Translations under genes and position numbers: made by a program
The notes under the pieces: model-generated
The model's input: only the letters and a program-made list of their open reading frames with translations
Databases searched by the model: none
What the model was told of the DNA's origin: nothing
DNA from: Kytococcus schroeteri
GTDB taxonomy: Bacteria > Actinomycetota > Actinomycetes > Actinomycetales > Dermatophilaceae
Reading direction: 5' to 3'
NCBI RefSeq assembly: GCF_002847825.1
Contig: NZ_PKIZ01000011.1
Span: forward strand, 1 to 64,000
DNA: 64,000 bases
Shown: positions 52,949-61,284 of the stretch, piece by piece
Layout: every line of letters starts with the position of its first letter
Numbering within the stretch: the first letter of the stretch is position 1

Positions 52949-52990
52949 CCCGACGGTCGGGGGCAGGTGGCCCGCCGTAGGCTGCCCCCG

Positions 52991-54199
52991 ATGACGACGC
53001 AGGCGGCGCAGGTGCAGGAGAAGGCCTTCTCGAGGGAGGTCTGGATCCTCATCGGCGCCGCCTTCGTCGTGGCCGTGGGCTTCGGCATCGTGGCCCCGGC
53101 CATCCCGCAGTTCGCCCGGAGCTTCGGGGTGGGCCCCACCGCCGCGGCCACCATCGTGTCCACCTTCGCCGCCTTCCGGCTGCTCTTCGCCCCGGTGGGA
53201 GGGCGCCTCTCGGAGCGGTTCGGCGAACGGCCCGTCTACCTCGTGGGCCTGCTCGTGGTGGCGCTCTCCACGGCCGCGGCCGGGCTGGCCTCGAGCTACG
53301 GCTGGTTGCTGGCCTTCCGGTCCGTCGGCGGCATCGGCTCCACGATGTTCACCGTCTCGGCGGTGGCGCTCCTCGTGCGGCTCTCCCCGCCCACCCACCG
53401 GGGGCGGGTCTCGGCCGCCTACGGCTCGGCCTTCCTGCTGGGCAACGTCTTCGGACCCGTGCTCGGGGGGCTGCTCGCGCCGCTGGGGCTGCGCGCGCCC
53501 TTCCTCATCTACGGCGGCTCGCTGCTGGTGGCCGCGGTCGTGGTGGGCCTGGGGATCCGCCCCGAGGCCATCCGATCGCCGGCCGGGGTCGGGGCCGTGC
53601 CGCCGCGCATGAGCGTCCGCGAGGCCTGGGGCGACCCGGTCTACCGTGCCTGCCTCACCAGCGGCTTCGCCAACGGGTGGGCCAACTTCGGCGTCCGTGT
53701 GGCGCTGGTGCCGCTGTTCGTGGTGGAGGTGCTCCACGCCGGTCCGCAGACCGCCGGGTTCGCGCTGGCCGCGTTCGCCGTGGGCAACGTGGCCGTGCTC
53801 AACCACGCCGGACGTCTGAGCGACCGCATCGGCCGCCGCCCGCTGGTGCTGGGCGGGTTGGTGCTCTGCGGCGTGTTCACGGCCTTCTCCGGCGTCATCA
53901 CCAACGTGTGGGTGTACCTCGCGGTGATGGCGGTGGCGGGCGTCGGCGCCGGTCTGCTCAACCCCGCGCAGCAGGCCGCCGTGGCCGACGTGGTGGGCAA
54001 CGAACGCTCCGCCGGCACGGTGCTCGCCGGCTTCCAGATGGCGCAGGACGTGGGCGCCATCCTCGGCCCGATCCTCGTCGGGCTGGTGGCCGAGCACTAC
54101 GGCTACGGGGTGGCCTTCGCCCTCACCGGCGTGGTGATGGGGGTGGCGCTGCTGGTGTGGATCGGTCGCCGCGAGACCGCCCGCGCCGCCGTGCACTGA
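52991..54199 (+). CDS. MFS transporter (drug efflux type)
   Basis: 402 residues with twelve helices. Motif A is visible between helices two and three (GGRLSERFGERPVYLVG) and its echo in the second half (AGRLSDRIGRRPLVLGG). The C-terminal half has GLLNPAQQAAVADVVG. Family members export drugs or metabolites by proton antiport. The ATG at 52991 has no strong ribosome site. It follows the MMPL gene by 42 bases and may be coexpressed with it. Confidence 0.88.
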   Translation: MTTQAAQVQEKAFSREVWILIGAAFVVAVGFGIVAPAIPQFARSFGVGPTAAATIVSTFAAFRLLFAPVGGRLSERFGERPVYLVGLLVVALSTAAAGLASSYGWLLAFRSVGGIGSTMFTVSAVALLVRLSPPTHRGRVSAAYGSAFLLGNVFGPVLGGLLAPLGLRAPFLIYGGSLLVAAVVVGLGIRPEAIRSPAGVGAVPPRMSVREAWGDPVYRACLTSGFANGWANFGVRVALVPLFVVEVLHAGPQTAGFALAAFAVGNVAVLNHAGRLSDRIGRRPLVLGGLVLCGVFTAFSGVITNVWVYLAVMAVAGVGAGLLNPAQQAAVADVVGNERSAGTVLAGFQMAQDVGAILGPILVGLVAEHYGYGVAFALTGVVMGVALLVWIGRRETARAAVH

Positions 54200-54360
54200 C
54201 CCGGCCCACACCCCCTCGCCGCTCACAGGTTCCTGGGGGCAGATCCACAGCGCCACCACAGCGCCTCCGGGGGTGTTCTCCCAGAGTCGCCCCGTTGTCC
54301 ACCCGTCACCGGCAACCGCTGCCGGTCCGGGGTCCTCCCGGGAGACGACAGGAGTGCGTC

Positions 54361-55008
54361 ATGGCACCTCGCTTCAGCAAGCCCCTCACCCTGGCGGCCG
54401 TCGCCGTCGCCGGTGCGTCCGTCGCCCTCGCCGCCCCGGCCCTCGCCGACGGGCACACGGGCGGCAGCGGCCAGGCCTCCAGTTCCACTGCCAGCAGCGT
54501 GACCCCCGGCGGCCAGGTCACGGCGGGGGACCAGGCGGCCCCCGGTCGGCAGGGCGACACCGACCGGGAGCGTCCCGACGACGTGCGCGGCCCGCAGGAC
54601 GGCCCCGGCGGCCACCACGGCCACGGCCCGCAGGGCGGCCCGGAGCACGAGCACCGTGGCGGGCCCTCCCTCGACGCGGCCGCCGAGACCCTGGGCCTGA
54701 CCACCGACCAGCTCCGCGAGAAGCTCGGGGACCAGACCCTGGGCGAGGTCGCGGACGCTGCCGGCGTGGACCGCGAGACGCTCGTGGACGCGATGCTCGC
54801 CGACGAGAAGGAGCGCCTCACCGAGATGCTCGACGAGCAGCTGCCCGAGCCGGGTGAGCGCGGCGACCACGGTGAGCAGGGCGATCGCGGCGACCACGGC
54901 GACCACGGCGAGCGCAGCGAGCAGGCCCCCTCCGCCGGGGACGGTGAGACCTCCGACGACGCGGCGACCACCGCGCCCGCCCCGGACGCCGCTGCCTCGG
55001 CCTCCTGA
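54361..55008 (+). CDS. secreted acidic protein with His/Asp/Gly-rich tail, function unknown
   Basis: 215 residues. A signal peptide (FSKPLTLAAVAVAGASVALA with cleavage after ALA-D) is followed by a Gly/Ser/Gln-rich stretch. A small helical domain follows (LGLTTDQLREKLGDQTLGEV and LVDAMLADEKERLTEMLDEQ), a type found in several exported actinobacterial proteins. The tail has imperfect GDHGEQGDRGDHGDHG repeats. The histidine and acidic residues could bind metal. No family name is certain. Confidence 0.7.
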   Translation: MAPRFSKPLTLAAVAVAGASVALAAPALADGHTGGSGQASSSTASSVTPGGQVTAGDQAAPGRQGDTDRERPDDVRGPQDGPGGHHGHGPQGGPEHEHRGGPSLDAAAETLGLTTDQLREKLGDQTLGEVADAAGVDRETLVDAMLADEKERLTEMLDEQLPEPGERGDHGEQGDRGDHGDHGERSEQAPSAGDGETSDDAATTAPAPDAAASAS

Positions 55009-55017
55009 GGACCTCGC

Positions 55018-56208
55018 TCAGTGCGCCGCGGAGTCGCCCCCGGCCTCGGCCGTGGCCGCCTCCGCGGCGCTGCGCGGCAGGGCCAGTGCCAGCGAGGCCA
55101 CGGCCAGCGCAGTGGTGGTGGGCACCACCATCGCGCCGCCCATGCCCCAGTGCAGGCTCGTCCACCCGATGAGGGCGGGGCCCGCCAGGAAGGTCAGGTA
55201 GCCCGCGCCGGCCACCACGGCCAGCATCCGTCCGCCGCCGAGGTGCCCGGCCATGCCGTAGATCAGGGGCGCCAGGACGGCCACGCCCGTGCCCACCAGC
55301 AGCCAGCCGAGCAGCACCACCCAGAACGCGTCCTGGGTGACACCCACCAGGTAGCCCACGGCCGCGATGCCGGCGCCCCCGGCCAGGGCGGTGCGGGCGC
55401 CGAGGCGCTCCACCAGCCAGTCACCGCACAGGCGCAGGGTCACCATCGCAGCCGAGAACACGGCCAGCCCCGCCGCGCCCCGGCCGGGGGAGACGCCGGT
55501 GACGTCGGTGACGTGGATGGTGGACCAGTCCCAGCCGGTCCCCTCGGTGATGCCGAAGAGCACCGCCATCGCGGCCAGCAGCCAGGTCACCGCCGGCAGC
55601 CGGGTGCGGTGGCCCTCCTCGGTGCGGTGGGAGACCACGGGGGTGTCCGGCGTGCCAGGTGCGGTGACGGCCAGGAGACCGCCGGCCAGCACGACGGCCG
55701 CCAGCGTGGCCGCCACCACCGTGCCACCCGGCCCGTCGGTGAGCAGCCCGGCGAGCAGCACCGCGCTGGCCCCCAGGAGCGACCCGACCGAGAAGAACGC
55801 GTGCAGGGTGCTGAGGATGCGCCGGCCCGACCGCTTCTCGGCGTGCACGGCCATGGCGTTCATGGAGACGTCCATGGCCCCGTTGCCCAGGCCCAGCAGC
55901 ACCGCGGCCGCCAGCACCATCGGCCAGGAGGTCGCCGCCGCGAGCACGGCGAAGGCCACCAGCATCACCCCCGCGCCCACCACGGTGGGGCGGCGTGCGC
56001 CGATGCGGTCGGCGAGGCGCCCGGTCACCTGCATGGTCACCGCCGCTGAGCAGCCGAGCACCACGAGCAGCACGCTCACGTCGCCCTCGTGGATGCCGAC
56101 GCGCTGCCGGACGCTGGCCAGCAGCCCGCCCCAGGTGCCGATGAGGAAGCCGTTGACCACGAAGATCGCGGCCGTGTGCGGGGCGGCGGTGAGGGCGGGG
56201 CGCAGCAT
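55018..56208 (-). CDS. MFS transporter
   Basis: 396 residues with twelve helices. Typical segments are FLIGTWGGLLASVRQRVGIH, GRLADRIGARRPTVVGAGV and LGLGNGAMDVSMNAMAVHAE. The last is characteristic of the MFS group that includes fucose/sugar permease-like and Bsc6-type proteins. I prefer ATG 56208, nine bases after GGGAGG; ATG 56217 and GTG 56232 are in frame. It is convergent with the secreted-protein gene and divergent from the CPBP gene. Substrate unknown. Confidence 0.85.
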   Translation of the reverse strand: MLRPALTAAPHTAAIFVVNGFLIGTWGGLLASVRQRVGIHEGDVSVLLVVLGCSAAVTMQVTGRLADRIGARRPTVVGAGVMLVAFAVLAAATSWPMVLAAAVLLGLGNGAMDVSMNAMAVHAEKRSGRRILSTLHAFFSVGSLLGASAVLLAGLLTDGPGGTVVAATLAAVVLAGGLLAVTAPGTPDTPVVSHRTEEGHRTRLPAVTWLLAAMAVLFGITEGTGWDWSTIHVTDVTGVSPGRGAAGLAVFSAAMVTLRLCGDWLVERLGARTALAGGAGIAAVGYLVGVTQDAFWVVLLGWLLVGTGVAVLAPLIYGMAGHLGGGRMLAVVAGAGYLTFLAGPALIGWTSLHWGMGGAMVVPTTTALAVASLALALPRSAAEAATAEAGGDSAAH

Positions 56209-56252
56209 GGGCCGCATCCTCCCAGACCCCACGTCGCCGTAGCCTTCCGTGC

Positions 56253-57086
56253 ATGAACCGTTCCGTGCTGCGCACCGAGGTCTGGCTGGTGCTCGGCCTC
56301 TCCCTCGGGGCCTCGGCCGTCTGGTCGCTGCTGCGGCTGGTGGACCTGCTCACGCGGCCCGGCGGGCTGGCGGGCGCCACCACGCGCATGAACGTGCCGG
56401 CCGACCCGGGGCGCCCGTGGCTGTCGGTGGCCACGGAGCTGGTGGGAGTGGGCCTCGCCCTCGTGCCGGCCGCCCTGGTGCTGTTCCTCCTCGGCCGCGA
56501 TGCCGTGACGGGCCGGGATGACGCTGCGGCGCCGGGCACGACGGGTGCCACGGGCCGGGGCGCCGCGGACACCCGGGACGCGGACCGCCCCCTCCTGGCC
56601 GGGGCCCGCCGTCTCGGCCTCGACCTGCGCCGCCCCGGGCGAGACCTGCGCGACGCCACGCTGCTGGCCGCCCTCATCGGCATCCCCGGGCTGGGGCTCT
56701 ACCTGGTGGCCACGGCGGCCGGGGTGAACACCACCGTGCAGGCGGCCTCCGAGGGGGCGCCGTGGTGGTCGCTGGGTCTCCTCGTGCTGGCGGCCGTGAA
56801 GAACGGCGTGCTCGAGGAGGTGGTGCTGGCCTACCTGCTCACCCGCGCCCGGCAGCTCGGCCGGGGGCCGGTGGCGGCGGTGGTGGCGGTGGCCCTGCTG
56901 CGCGGCTGCTACCACCTCTACCAGGGCATCGGCGGGGGAGTGGGCAACGTGGCCATGGGCCTGCTGCTGGGGGCCTGGTTCCTGCGCACGCGCCGCGTGG
57001 CGCCGTTGGTGGGGGCGCACGTGCTCATCGACCTCGTGGCCTTCGTCGGGTACGCGCTCGTGGCCCCGCAGGTCGACTGGCTCTGA
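56253..57086 (+). CDS. CPBP family intramembrane metalloprotease (CAAX/Abi type)
   Basis: 277 residues, about seven helices. The family's catalytic motifs are in order: the Glu-Glu pair in NGVLEEVVLAYLLTRARQLG (near 189), then RGCYHLYQGIGGGVGNVAMG with His, and AHVLIDLVAF with His and Asp. A hydrophilic loop of about 50 residues rich in Ala/Gly/Thr separates helices three and four. Members process peptides or are linked to bacteriocin immunity. It starts 44 bases from the divergent MFS gene. Confidence 0.85.
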   Translation: MNRSVLRTEVWLVLGLSLGASAVWSLLRLVDLLTRPGGLAGATTRMNVPADPGRPWLSVATELVGVGLALVPAALVLFLLGRDAVTGRDDAAAPGTTGATGRGAADTRDADRPLLAGARRLGLDLRRPGRDLRDATLLAALIGIPGLGLYLVATAAGVNTTVQAASEGAPWWSLGLLVLAAVKNGVLEEVVLAYLLTRARQLGRGPVAAVVAVALLRGCYHLYQGIGGGVGNVAMGLLLGAWFLRTRRVAPLVGAHVLIDLVAFVGYALVAPQVDWL

Positions 57087-57098
57087 GCGAGCCGCGGG

Positions 57099-57117
57099 TG
57101 AGGTCAGCCTCACCTCA
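57099..57117. promoter_or_regulatory. DtxR/IdeR iron box
   Basis: TGAGGTCAGCCTCACCTCA agrees with the consensus TTAGGTTAGGCTAACCTAA at 15 of 19 positions, with symmetric changes. It lies 15 bases before the siderophore-interacting protein gene, overlapping its likely promoter, so iron should repress that gene. Confidence 0.75.
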
Positions 57118-57131
57118 CGTAGGCTGCGCGC

Positions 57132-58064
57132 ATGGCCCAGCCGACCTTCCGTGACTTCCGTGCCACCGTCGCCGCCGTGCGCCGGGTCTCACCGAGCTTC
57201 GTCCGCGTCACCCTGCGCGATCCGGACCTGCGCCGCTTCGGCGACACCTGTCTGGACCAGCGCATCAAGCTCGTGTTCCCCCTCGAGGCCGGCCCCGACG
57301 CACAGCCGGACGCCGATCCCTTCGCCAGCTTCCCCACCGGCGACACCTGGTACCTGGAGTGGCGCGAGATGCCCGAGGACCGCCGCAACACCTTCCGCAC
57401 CTACACCCCCTCGGCCGTGCGCCGCTCCGAGGGCGAGGTGGACGTGGACGTGGCCGTGCACGGCGACACCGGCCCGGGGTCCCGCTGGGCGCTGGGCGTG
57501 CAGGTTGGGGACCCGGTCATGCTCTGGGGGCCCGATGCCGAGGTGCCCGGCCACGAGGCGGCCGGCGTGGACTGGACGCCCGGCACGGCCGAGCGCTTCC
57601 TGCTGGCCGGCGACGAGACGGCACTGCCCGCCATCGTGAACGTCCTGCGCGTCCTCGACCCGCTGGCCACCGGCCAGGCCTTCCTCGAGGTGCCCTCGGC
57701 CGACGACGTGCGTCCCGTCATCGCGCCGACGGGGGTGGACGTGGTCTGGCTCCCGCGCGATGCCGGGCAGGCACCGGGGGAGCGCCTCGTCGCCGAGCTG
57801 CCGGCGCGCCTGACGGTGGAGCCCGGGGCGTCAGGGGTCGCGGCGGATACCCACGCCTCCGACGCCCCGGACGTCACCGACGACGCCGAGGCCGTGCCGT
57901 GGGAGCTCGCCGAGGTGACCGGCGCCGGGCAGGCCTACGCCTGGCTGGCCGCCGAGTCCGGCACCGTGAAGGCCCTGCGCCGCCACCTCGTGCGAGAGCG
58001 CGGCTGGGACCGCCGGCAGGTCGCCTTCATGGGCTACTGGAAGCAGGGCGTCAGCCAGGTCTGA
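57132..58064 (+). CDS. siderophore-interacting protein (ViuB/SIP family ferric-siderophore reductase)
   Basis: 310 residues. The FAD-binding 9 domain has FVRVTLRDPDLRRF and the flavin motif NTFRTYTPSAVR near 93. The SIP domain has FLLAGDETALPAIVNVLRVL, and the C-terminal VAFMGYWKQGVSQ is the family's YW-rich end. It reduces ferric siderophores in the cytoplasm to release iron. An insert of about 20 acidic residues (HASDAPDVTDDAEAV) lies before the last part. An iron box upstream supports the role. Confidence 0.9.
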   Translation: MAQPTFRDFRATVAAVRRVSPSFVRVTLRDPDLRRFGDTCLDQRIKLVFPLEAGPDAQPDADPFASFPTGDTWYLEWREMPEDRRNTFRTYTPSAVRRSEGEVDVDVAVHGDTGPGSRWALGVQVGDPVMLWGPDAEVPGHEAAGVDWTPGTAERFLLAGDETALPAIVNVLRVLDPLATGQAFLEVPSADDVRPVIAPTGVDVVWLPRDAGQAPGERLVAELPARLTVEPGASGVAADTHASDAPDVTDDAEAVPWELAEVTGAGQAYAWLAAESGTVKALRRHLVRERGWDRRQVAFMGYWKQGVSQV

Positions 58065-58068
58065 CCGC

Positions 58069-59250
58069 TCAGAGGGCGGCCACCAGGTAGCCGTCGTGCT
58101 CGTCGTCCCACCACAGCTCGGCCACGTCCTCGGTGTCGGCGGCCTTGCAGAACTGCAGGAAGCTCGAGTACCCGAGGGCCTTCTCGGTGAACTCGCTCTC
58201 GTGGTGGCGCAGGCGGTCCTTGAGACCGGACAGCGGCACGCCGTCGCCCTCGGGGTCCTCCTCGTCGAGCACGCGGCGCAGCAGGTCGAAGGCCACCTCG
58301 CGGTCGGCCTCGCCGGGCAGCTCCACTACCGGGTCGCCTGAGGAGGGGCCGTCCGAGAGGGTGATGACGCCCCGGTCGTCGAGGTGCTTGAGCAGCTCGC
58401 CGAAGGCGCGGAAGCCGAAGTCGGCCTCGGAGAAGGTGGGGTCCTTGCGTAGCAGGGTGCGCTTCAGTGCCGATGCCGTGACGGCCCCGCTGGTGGTGCG
58501 TGCCAGGCCGGCCACCGTCTGGGCCACGAGCGGCGCGATGGCGCCCGTTCCCTGGTTGGCGGTGGCCACCTCCTCGCCGTCCGGGGTGGTCTTGGCGCCG
58601 CGGCCCCGGCCCGAGGACTTGCCGCCCTTGGGCTTCTCCTCGGCCTTCCCGGCCTCGGGGGTGGTGGGGGTGTCCGTGCTCTCCGGTGGGCCGGCATCGG
58701 CCTTGGCGGAGGCCTTGGTCTTGCCCTTGCCGCGGCCGCCGGAGGACTTCTTGGAGTCCTCGGCGGGCACGTGCGGGTCCACGCCGTCGAGGGTGTCGTA
58801 GAAGAGGAACTCGTCGCAGCTGGGCGGCAGCATCGCCGAGGTGGAGTTGCGCACGCCCACGCCGATGACGTTCTTGTTCAGCTCGCGCAGCTTGTGCACC
58901 AACGGGGTGAAGTCGGAGTCACCGGTGCAGATGGCGAAGGTGGTGATGTAGTCGCGCTCGAAGGCCATCTCGATGGCGTCGACCACCATCTTGATGTCGG
59001 CGGCGTTCTTGCGGCTGGCCCCCATGCGCTGGGGCATCTCGATGAGCTCCACGTGGCTGCGGGTCAGCATGCGGCGGTCCTCGTCGAAGTAGGACCAGTC
59101 CGCGTACGCCTTGCGCACCACCACGCGGCCGCGTTCGGCCAGGGCGTCGGCGATGGGCTTGAGCTCGAAGGCCATGCCCCCGAGGTGGTCGCGTGCCCCG
59201 AGCGCGAGGTTCTCGTAGTCGACGAACAGTGCGATGCGGTCTTCTTCCAC
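58069..59250 (-). CDS. NYN-domain nuclease-like protein with C-terminal OST-HTH/LOTUS domains
   Basis: 393 residues. The N-terminal NYN (PIN-like) domain has the acidic metal-site residues in ALFVDYENLALG, NAADIKMVVDAIEM and CTGDSDFTPLVHKL. A Lys/Gly/Ser-rich linker (about 170-230) follows. The C-terminal part has two winged-helix blocks of the LOTUS type (LLRKDPTFSEADFGFRAFGE and LRHHESEFTEKALGYSSFLQ). Such proteins are predicted to bind and cut RNA. The GTG at 59250 begins at the NYN domain; an ATG at 59298 is less likely. The target is unknown. Confidence 0.85.
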   Translation of the reverse strand: MEEDRIALFVDYENLALGARDHLGGMAFELKPIADALAERGRVVVRKAYADWSYFDEDRRMLTRSHVELIEMPQRMGASRKNAADIKMVVDAIEMAFERDYITTFAICTGDSDFTPLVHKLRELNKNVIGVGVRNSTSAMLPPSCDEFLFYDTLDGVDPHVPAEDSKKSSGGRGKGKTKASAKADAGPPESTDTPTTPEAGKAEEKPKGGKSSGRGRGAKTTPDGEEVATANQGTGAIAPLVAQTVAGLARTTSGAVTASALKRTLLRKDPTFSEADFGFRAFGELLKHLDDRGVITLSDGPSSGDPVVELPGEADREVAFDLLRRVLDEEDPEGDGVPLSGLKDRLRHHESEFTEKALGYSSFLQFCKAADTEDVAELWWDDEHDGYLVAAL

Positions 59251-59307
59251 CCGCCCGAGCCTACGCGACCCGGTCCCGGCCAGTACCGAAGCATGCACCC
59301 CCTTGCA

Positions 59308-59325
59308 TATGCGCGGAATCGCATA
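59308..59325. promoter_or_regulatory. palindrome before the ArsR gene
   Basis: TATGCG-CGGAAT-CGCATA (59308-59325) is a perfect inverted repeat. It overlaps GCATATGC (59305-59312) and CATACT, a possible -10 (59322-59327). It lies 13 bases before the ArsR start and is AT-rich for this genome, fitting the operator of an ArsR/SmtB metal sensor. Confidence 0.55.
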
Positions 59326-59338
59326 CTACGATCAGGGC

Positions 59339-59686
59339 ATGGACCACGAGGACGTCGACCTCCGTACTCGCGCCGCCGCCATGTTCCGGGTGCTCTCCTC
59401 GCCCATCCGCCTGCAGCTCCTGGAGCTGCTGGCCGGTGGGGAGCGGACCGTCACCCAGCTCGTGGAGGCCACGGGTCACTCCCAGCCGCTGGTCTCCCAG
59501 CACCTGCGCGTGCTGCGCGACCAGTGCCTGGTGACCACCCGGCGACAGGGGCGGGAGTCGCACTACTCGGTCCTGGACGACCACGTGCTCCACGTGGTCG
59601 CCGACGCCCTGGCGCACGCCCGGGAGCACTGCCACGACGACCCCGGCCCCGGGGCCACCGAGAAGCACGACCAGGAGGACGCATGA
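59339..59686 (+). CDS. ArsR/SmtB family metal-responsive repressor
   Basis: 115 residues with the winged helix LSSPIRLQLLELLAGGERTV and recognition helix TGHSQPLVSQHLRVLRDQCL. The last helix carries Asp-x-His-x10-His-x3-His (DDHVLHVVADALAHAREH), the alpha-5 zinc site of SmtB/CzrA proteins. The C-terminal tail adds more His and Cys. It should release DNA when zinc or a similar metal is bound. Its stop overlaps the start of the His/Cys-rich protein gene (ATGA), so the two are coexpressed. Zinc over cobalt or nickel is inferred. Confidence 0.88.
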   Translation: MDHEDVDLRTRAAAMFRVLSSPIRLQLLELLAGGERTVTQLVEATGHSQPLVSQHLRVLRDQCLVTTRRQGRESHYSVLDDHVLHVVADALAHAREHCHDDPGPGATEKHDQEDA

Positions 59687-59997
59687 CCACCACCGCCCAC
59701 CCCACCCACGAGACCCACGCCCACACCCACGGCCCCAACTGCGGCCACCAGGCCGTGGTGCACCTGAACCACGTGGACTACCTGCACGACGGCCACGCCC
59801 ACCGTGAGCACGAGGGCCACTACGACGAGTGCGCCACCTGCACCTGCGGCTGCGAGGGCCCCTGCGCCACCTGCGCCAGCACGGAGTGCTCCTGCACCGA
59901 GTGCGTGCACGCCACCTGCGAGTGCTCCAACTGCTCCGACAGCTGCAGCACCTGCACCTGCACGCAGTGCACCTGCTCCACCTGCCAGCACGGCTGA
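59683..59997 (+). CDS. His/Cys-rich putative metal-binding protein (metallothionein-like tail)
   Basis: 104 residues with 19 cysteines and 15 histidines. The first half is His-rich (THETHAHTHGPNCGHQ, YLHDGHAHREHEGHYDE). It matches small zinc-associated proteins common in actinobacteria, which normally end about here. The second half is an added Cys-rich region of 18 cysteines in about 53 residues, as CxC and CxxC pairs (CATCTCGCEGPCATC through CTCSTCQHG). No signal peptide, so it is probably a cytoplasmic metal store or chaperone. It is coupled to the ArsR gene; a very strong terminator follows. Confidence 0.85.
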   Translation: MTTTAHPTHETHAHTHGPNCGHQAVVHLNHVDYLHDGHAHREHEGHYDECATCTCGCEGPCATCASTECSCTECVHATCECSNCSDSCSTCTCTQCTCSTCQHG

Positions 59998-60010
59998 GCA
60001 GGCCTCCCGG

Positions 60011-60057
60011 CACGACGGAGGGGGCGGACCACCTGGTGGTCCGCCCCCTCCGTCGTG
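60011..60057. terminator. very strong bidirectional terminator
   Basis: Perfect 23-bp arms (60011-60033 and 60035-60057) around one central T lie between convergent genes ending at 59997 and 60068. This is the longest perfect inverted repeat in the window. Confidence 0.75.
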
Positions 60058-60067
60058 CGTGCCGGGG

Positions 60068-60592
60068 TCAGCCGTCCAGGACGTCATGGCGCAGCGCCCA
60101 CCAGTTGACGGGCACGGCGGCCAGGGCGAGCGCGGTGCGCGGGTGGGAGACGCCGCGGCGCGCCACCCAGGCGATGGCCTGGCGCTCGAGCCACAGTCCA
60201 CCGGCGGCGCCGGCCGCCAGCAGCACCACGCCGGGGAAGACGATGCGCTGCCAGGGGATCTCCGGCTCGTCGAGGCCCTGGGCCGTGCTCGGGAGCTCGG
60301 CCTCGGTGGGGTGCTCCGCGAGCTGCGTGGTGTCCTCACCGGCCACGGGCTCGGCGCCCTCGGTGAGGCTCCACGAGGCCTCGGCGGTGCCGGGGGCCAC
60401 CGGGTCGGGGCGCAGTGCGATGGTGGCCGCGGCGCCGGCGATGATCAGCCCCTGCACGGGCCAGCGGCGGCGCCAGTCCGGGATCCACTCCGGCAGCGCG
60501 GTGCTCGCGGTGACCAGGCCGGTCAGGACCAGCGCCGGGGCCAGCTGGAAGGCGTCCCGGCGCACGGTCTGCTGGGGCAGCGAGCGGTCCAC
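60068..60592 (-). CDS. membrane protein of unknown function
   Basis: 174 residues from a GTG at 60592. Two hydrophobic helices sit near the N-terminus (FQLAPALVLTGLVTAS; VQGLIIAGAAATIAL). An acidic linker of about 45 residues follows, then two more (IVFPGVVLLAAGAAGGLW and TALALAAVPVNWWAL). The start lies directly after the stop of the PEBP gene, so the two are coupled. No family recognised. Confidence 0.65.
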   Translation of the reverse strand: MDRSLPQQTVRRDAFQLAPALVLTGLVTASTALPEWIPDWRRRWPVQGLIIAGAAATIALRPDPVAPGTAEASWSLTEGAEPVAGEDTTQLAEHPTEAELPSTAQGLDEPEIPWQRIVFPGVVLLAAGAAGGLWLERQAIAWVARRGVSHPRTALALAAVPVNWWALRHDVLDG

Positions 60593-61132
60593 TCAGTCCT
60601 CCCGGGCCTGGTAGGTGCCGGTGAGGGTCCCCCGGCCGATGGTGTGGAACAGCATCGTGAACGCGGCCACGGTGGCGCTGGCCGAGTTGTCCAGCCCCAG
60701 GTCCTCGGTGTCCAGGGCGTGCACGGCCAGGATGTAGCGGTGCGGGCGGTCGCCGGGGGGCGGGGCCATGCCGGCCCAGGCCTTGGCGCCGGTGTCGGCC
60801 GAGACCATGAAGGCGCCCTCGGGCAGGTTGTGGCCGCCCTCGGCGCCGGCGTCCGCGGCCAGCTCGGTGACCGAGGCGGGGATGTTCAGGACCGTCCAGT
60901 GCCAGAAGCCGGCCGGCGTGGGGGCGTCCGGGTCGAAGCAGGACACGGCGAAGGACTTGGTGCCCTCGGGGGCACCGGTCCACGAGAGCTGCGGGGAGGT
61001 CTCGTCGCCCTCGGCGGCGTGGCGGCGCGACATCGGCTCGTGGTTGCGCAGGTCGGCGCTGGTGACGGTGAAGTCGGCGGTCTTCGGCAGCAGGCTGTAG
61101 GGCTCGGGGGCCTCGGGGCGGTGCAGGTCCAT
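60593..61132 (-). CDS. YbhB/YbcL (PEBP) family protein
   Basis: 179 residues of the phosphatidylethanolamine-binding/Raf-kinase-inhibitor-like family. It has SPQLSWTGAPEGTKSFAVSC, the ligand-pocket motif FDPDAPTPAGFWHWTVLNIP, and PPPGDRPHRYILAVHALD. Bacterial members have no settled function. The ATG at 61132 gives the usual length and start; ATG 61168 would add 12 residues. It is divergent from the TIGR03086 gene at 61285. Confidence 0.88.
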   Translation of the reverse strand: MDLHRPEAPEPYSLLPKTADFTVTSADLRNHEPMSRRHAAEGDETSPQLSWTGAPEGTKSFAVSCFDPDAPTPAGFWHWTVLNIPASVTELAADAGAEGGHNLPEGAFMVSADTGAKAWAGMAPPPGDRPHRYILAVHALDTEDLGLDNSASATVAAFTMLFHTIGRGTLTGTYQARED

Positions 61133-61284
61133 GGGCCCACCGTATGCGTCCGGTGTGGCGTGCGTCATCCCGGCGGGGTGTGGCCGCCCGGCCCGTCCCC
61201 AGCCGGTCGTGGCGGCCGCCGTTCGTCCACAGGTCCGCCGGGCGGGGGCGGGGCAGGCCGGGCGCCGACGGATAGCGTGCGCGC

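Noticed and set aside
49967..54259. A 1430-codon leftward frame opposite the MMPL and MFS genes
   Set aside because: Antisense shadow of the coiled-coil coding region; composition is dominated by His, Gly and Gln with no domain.
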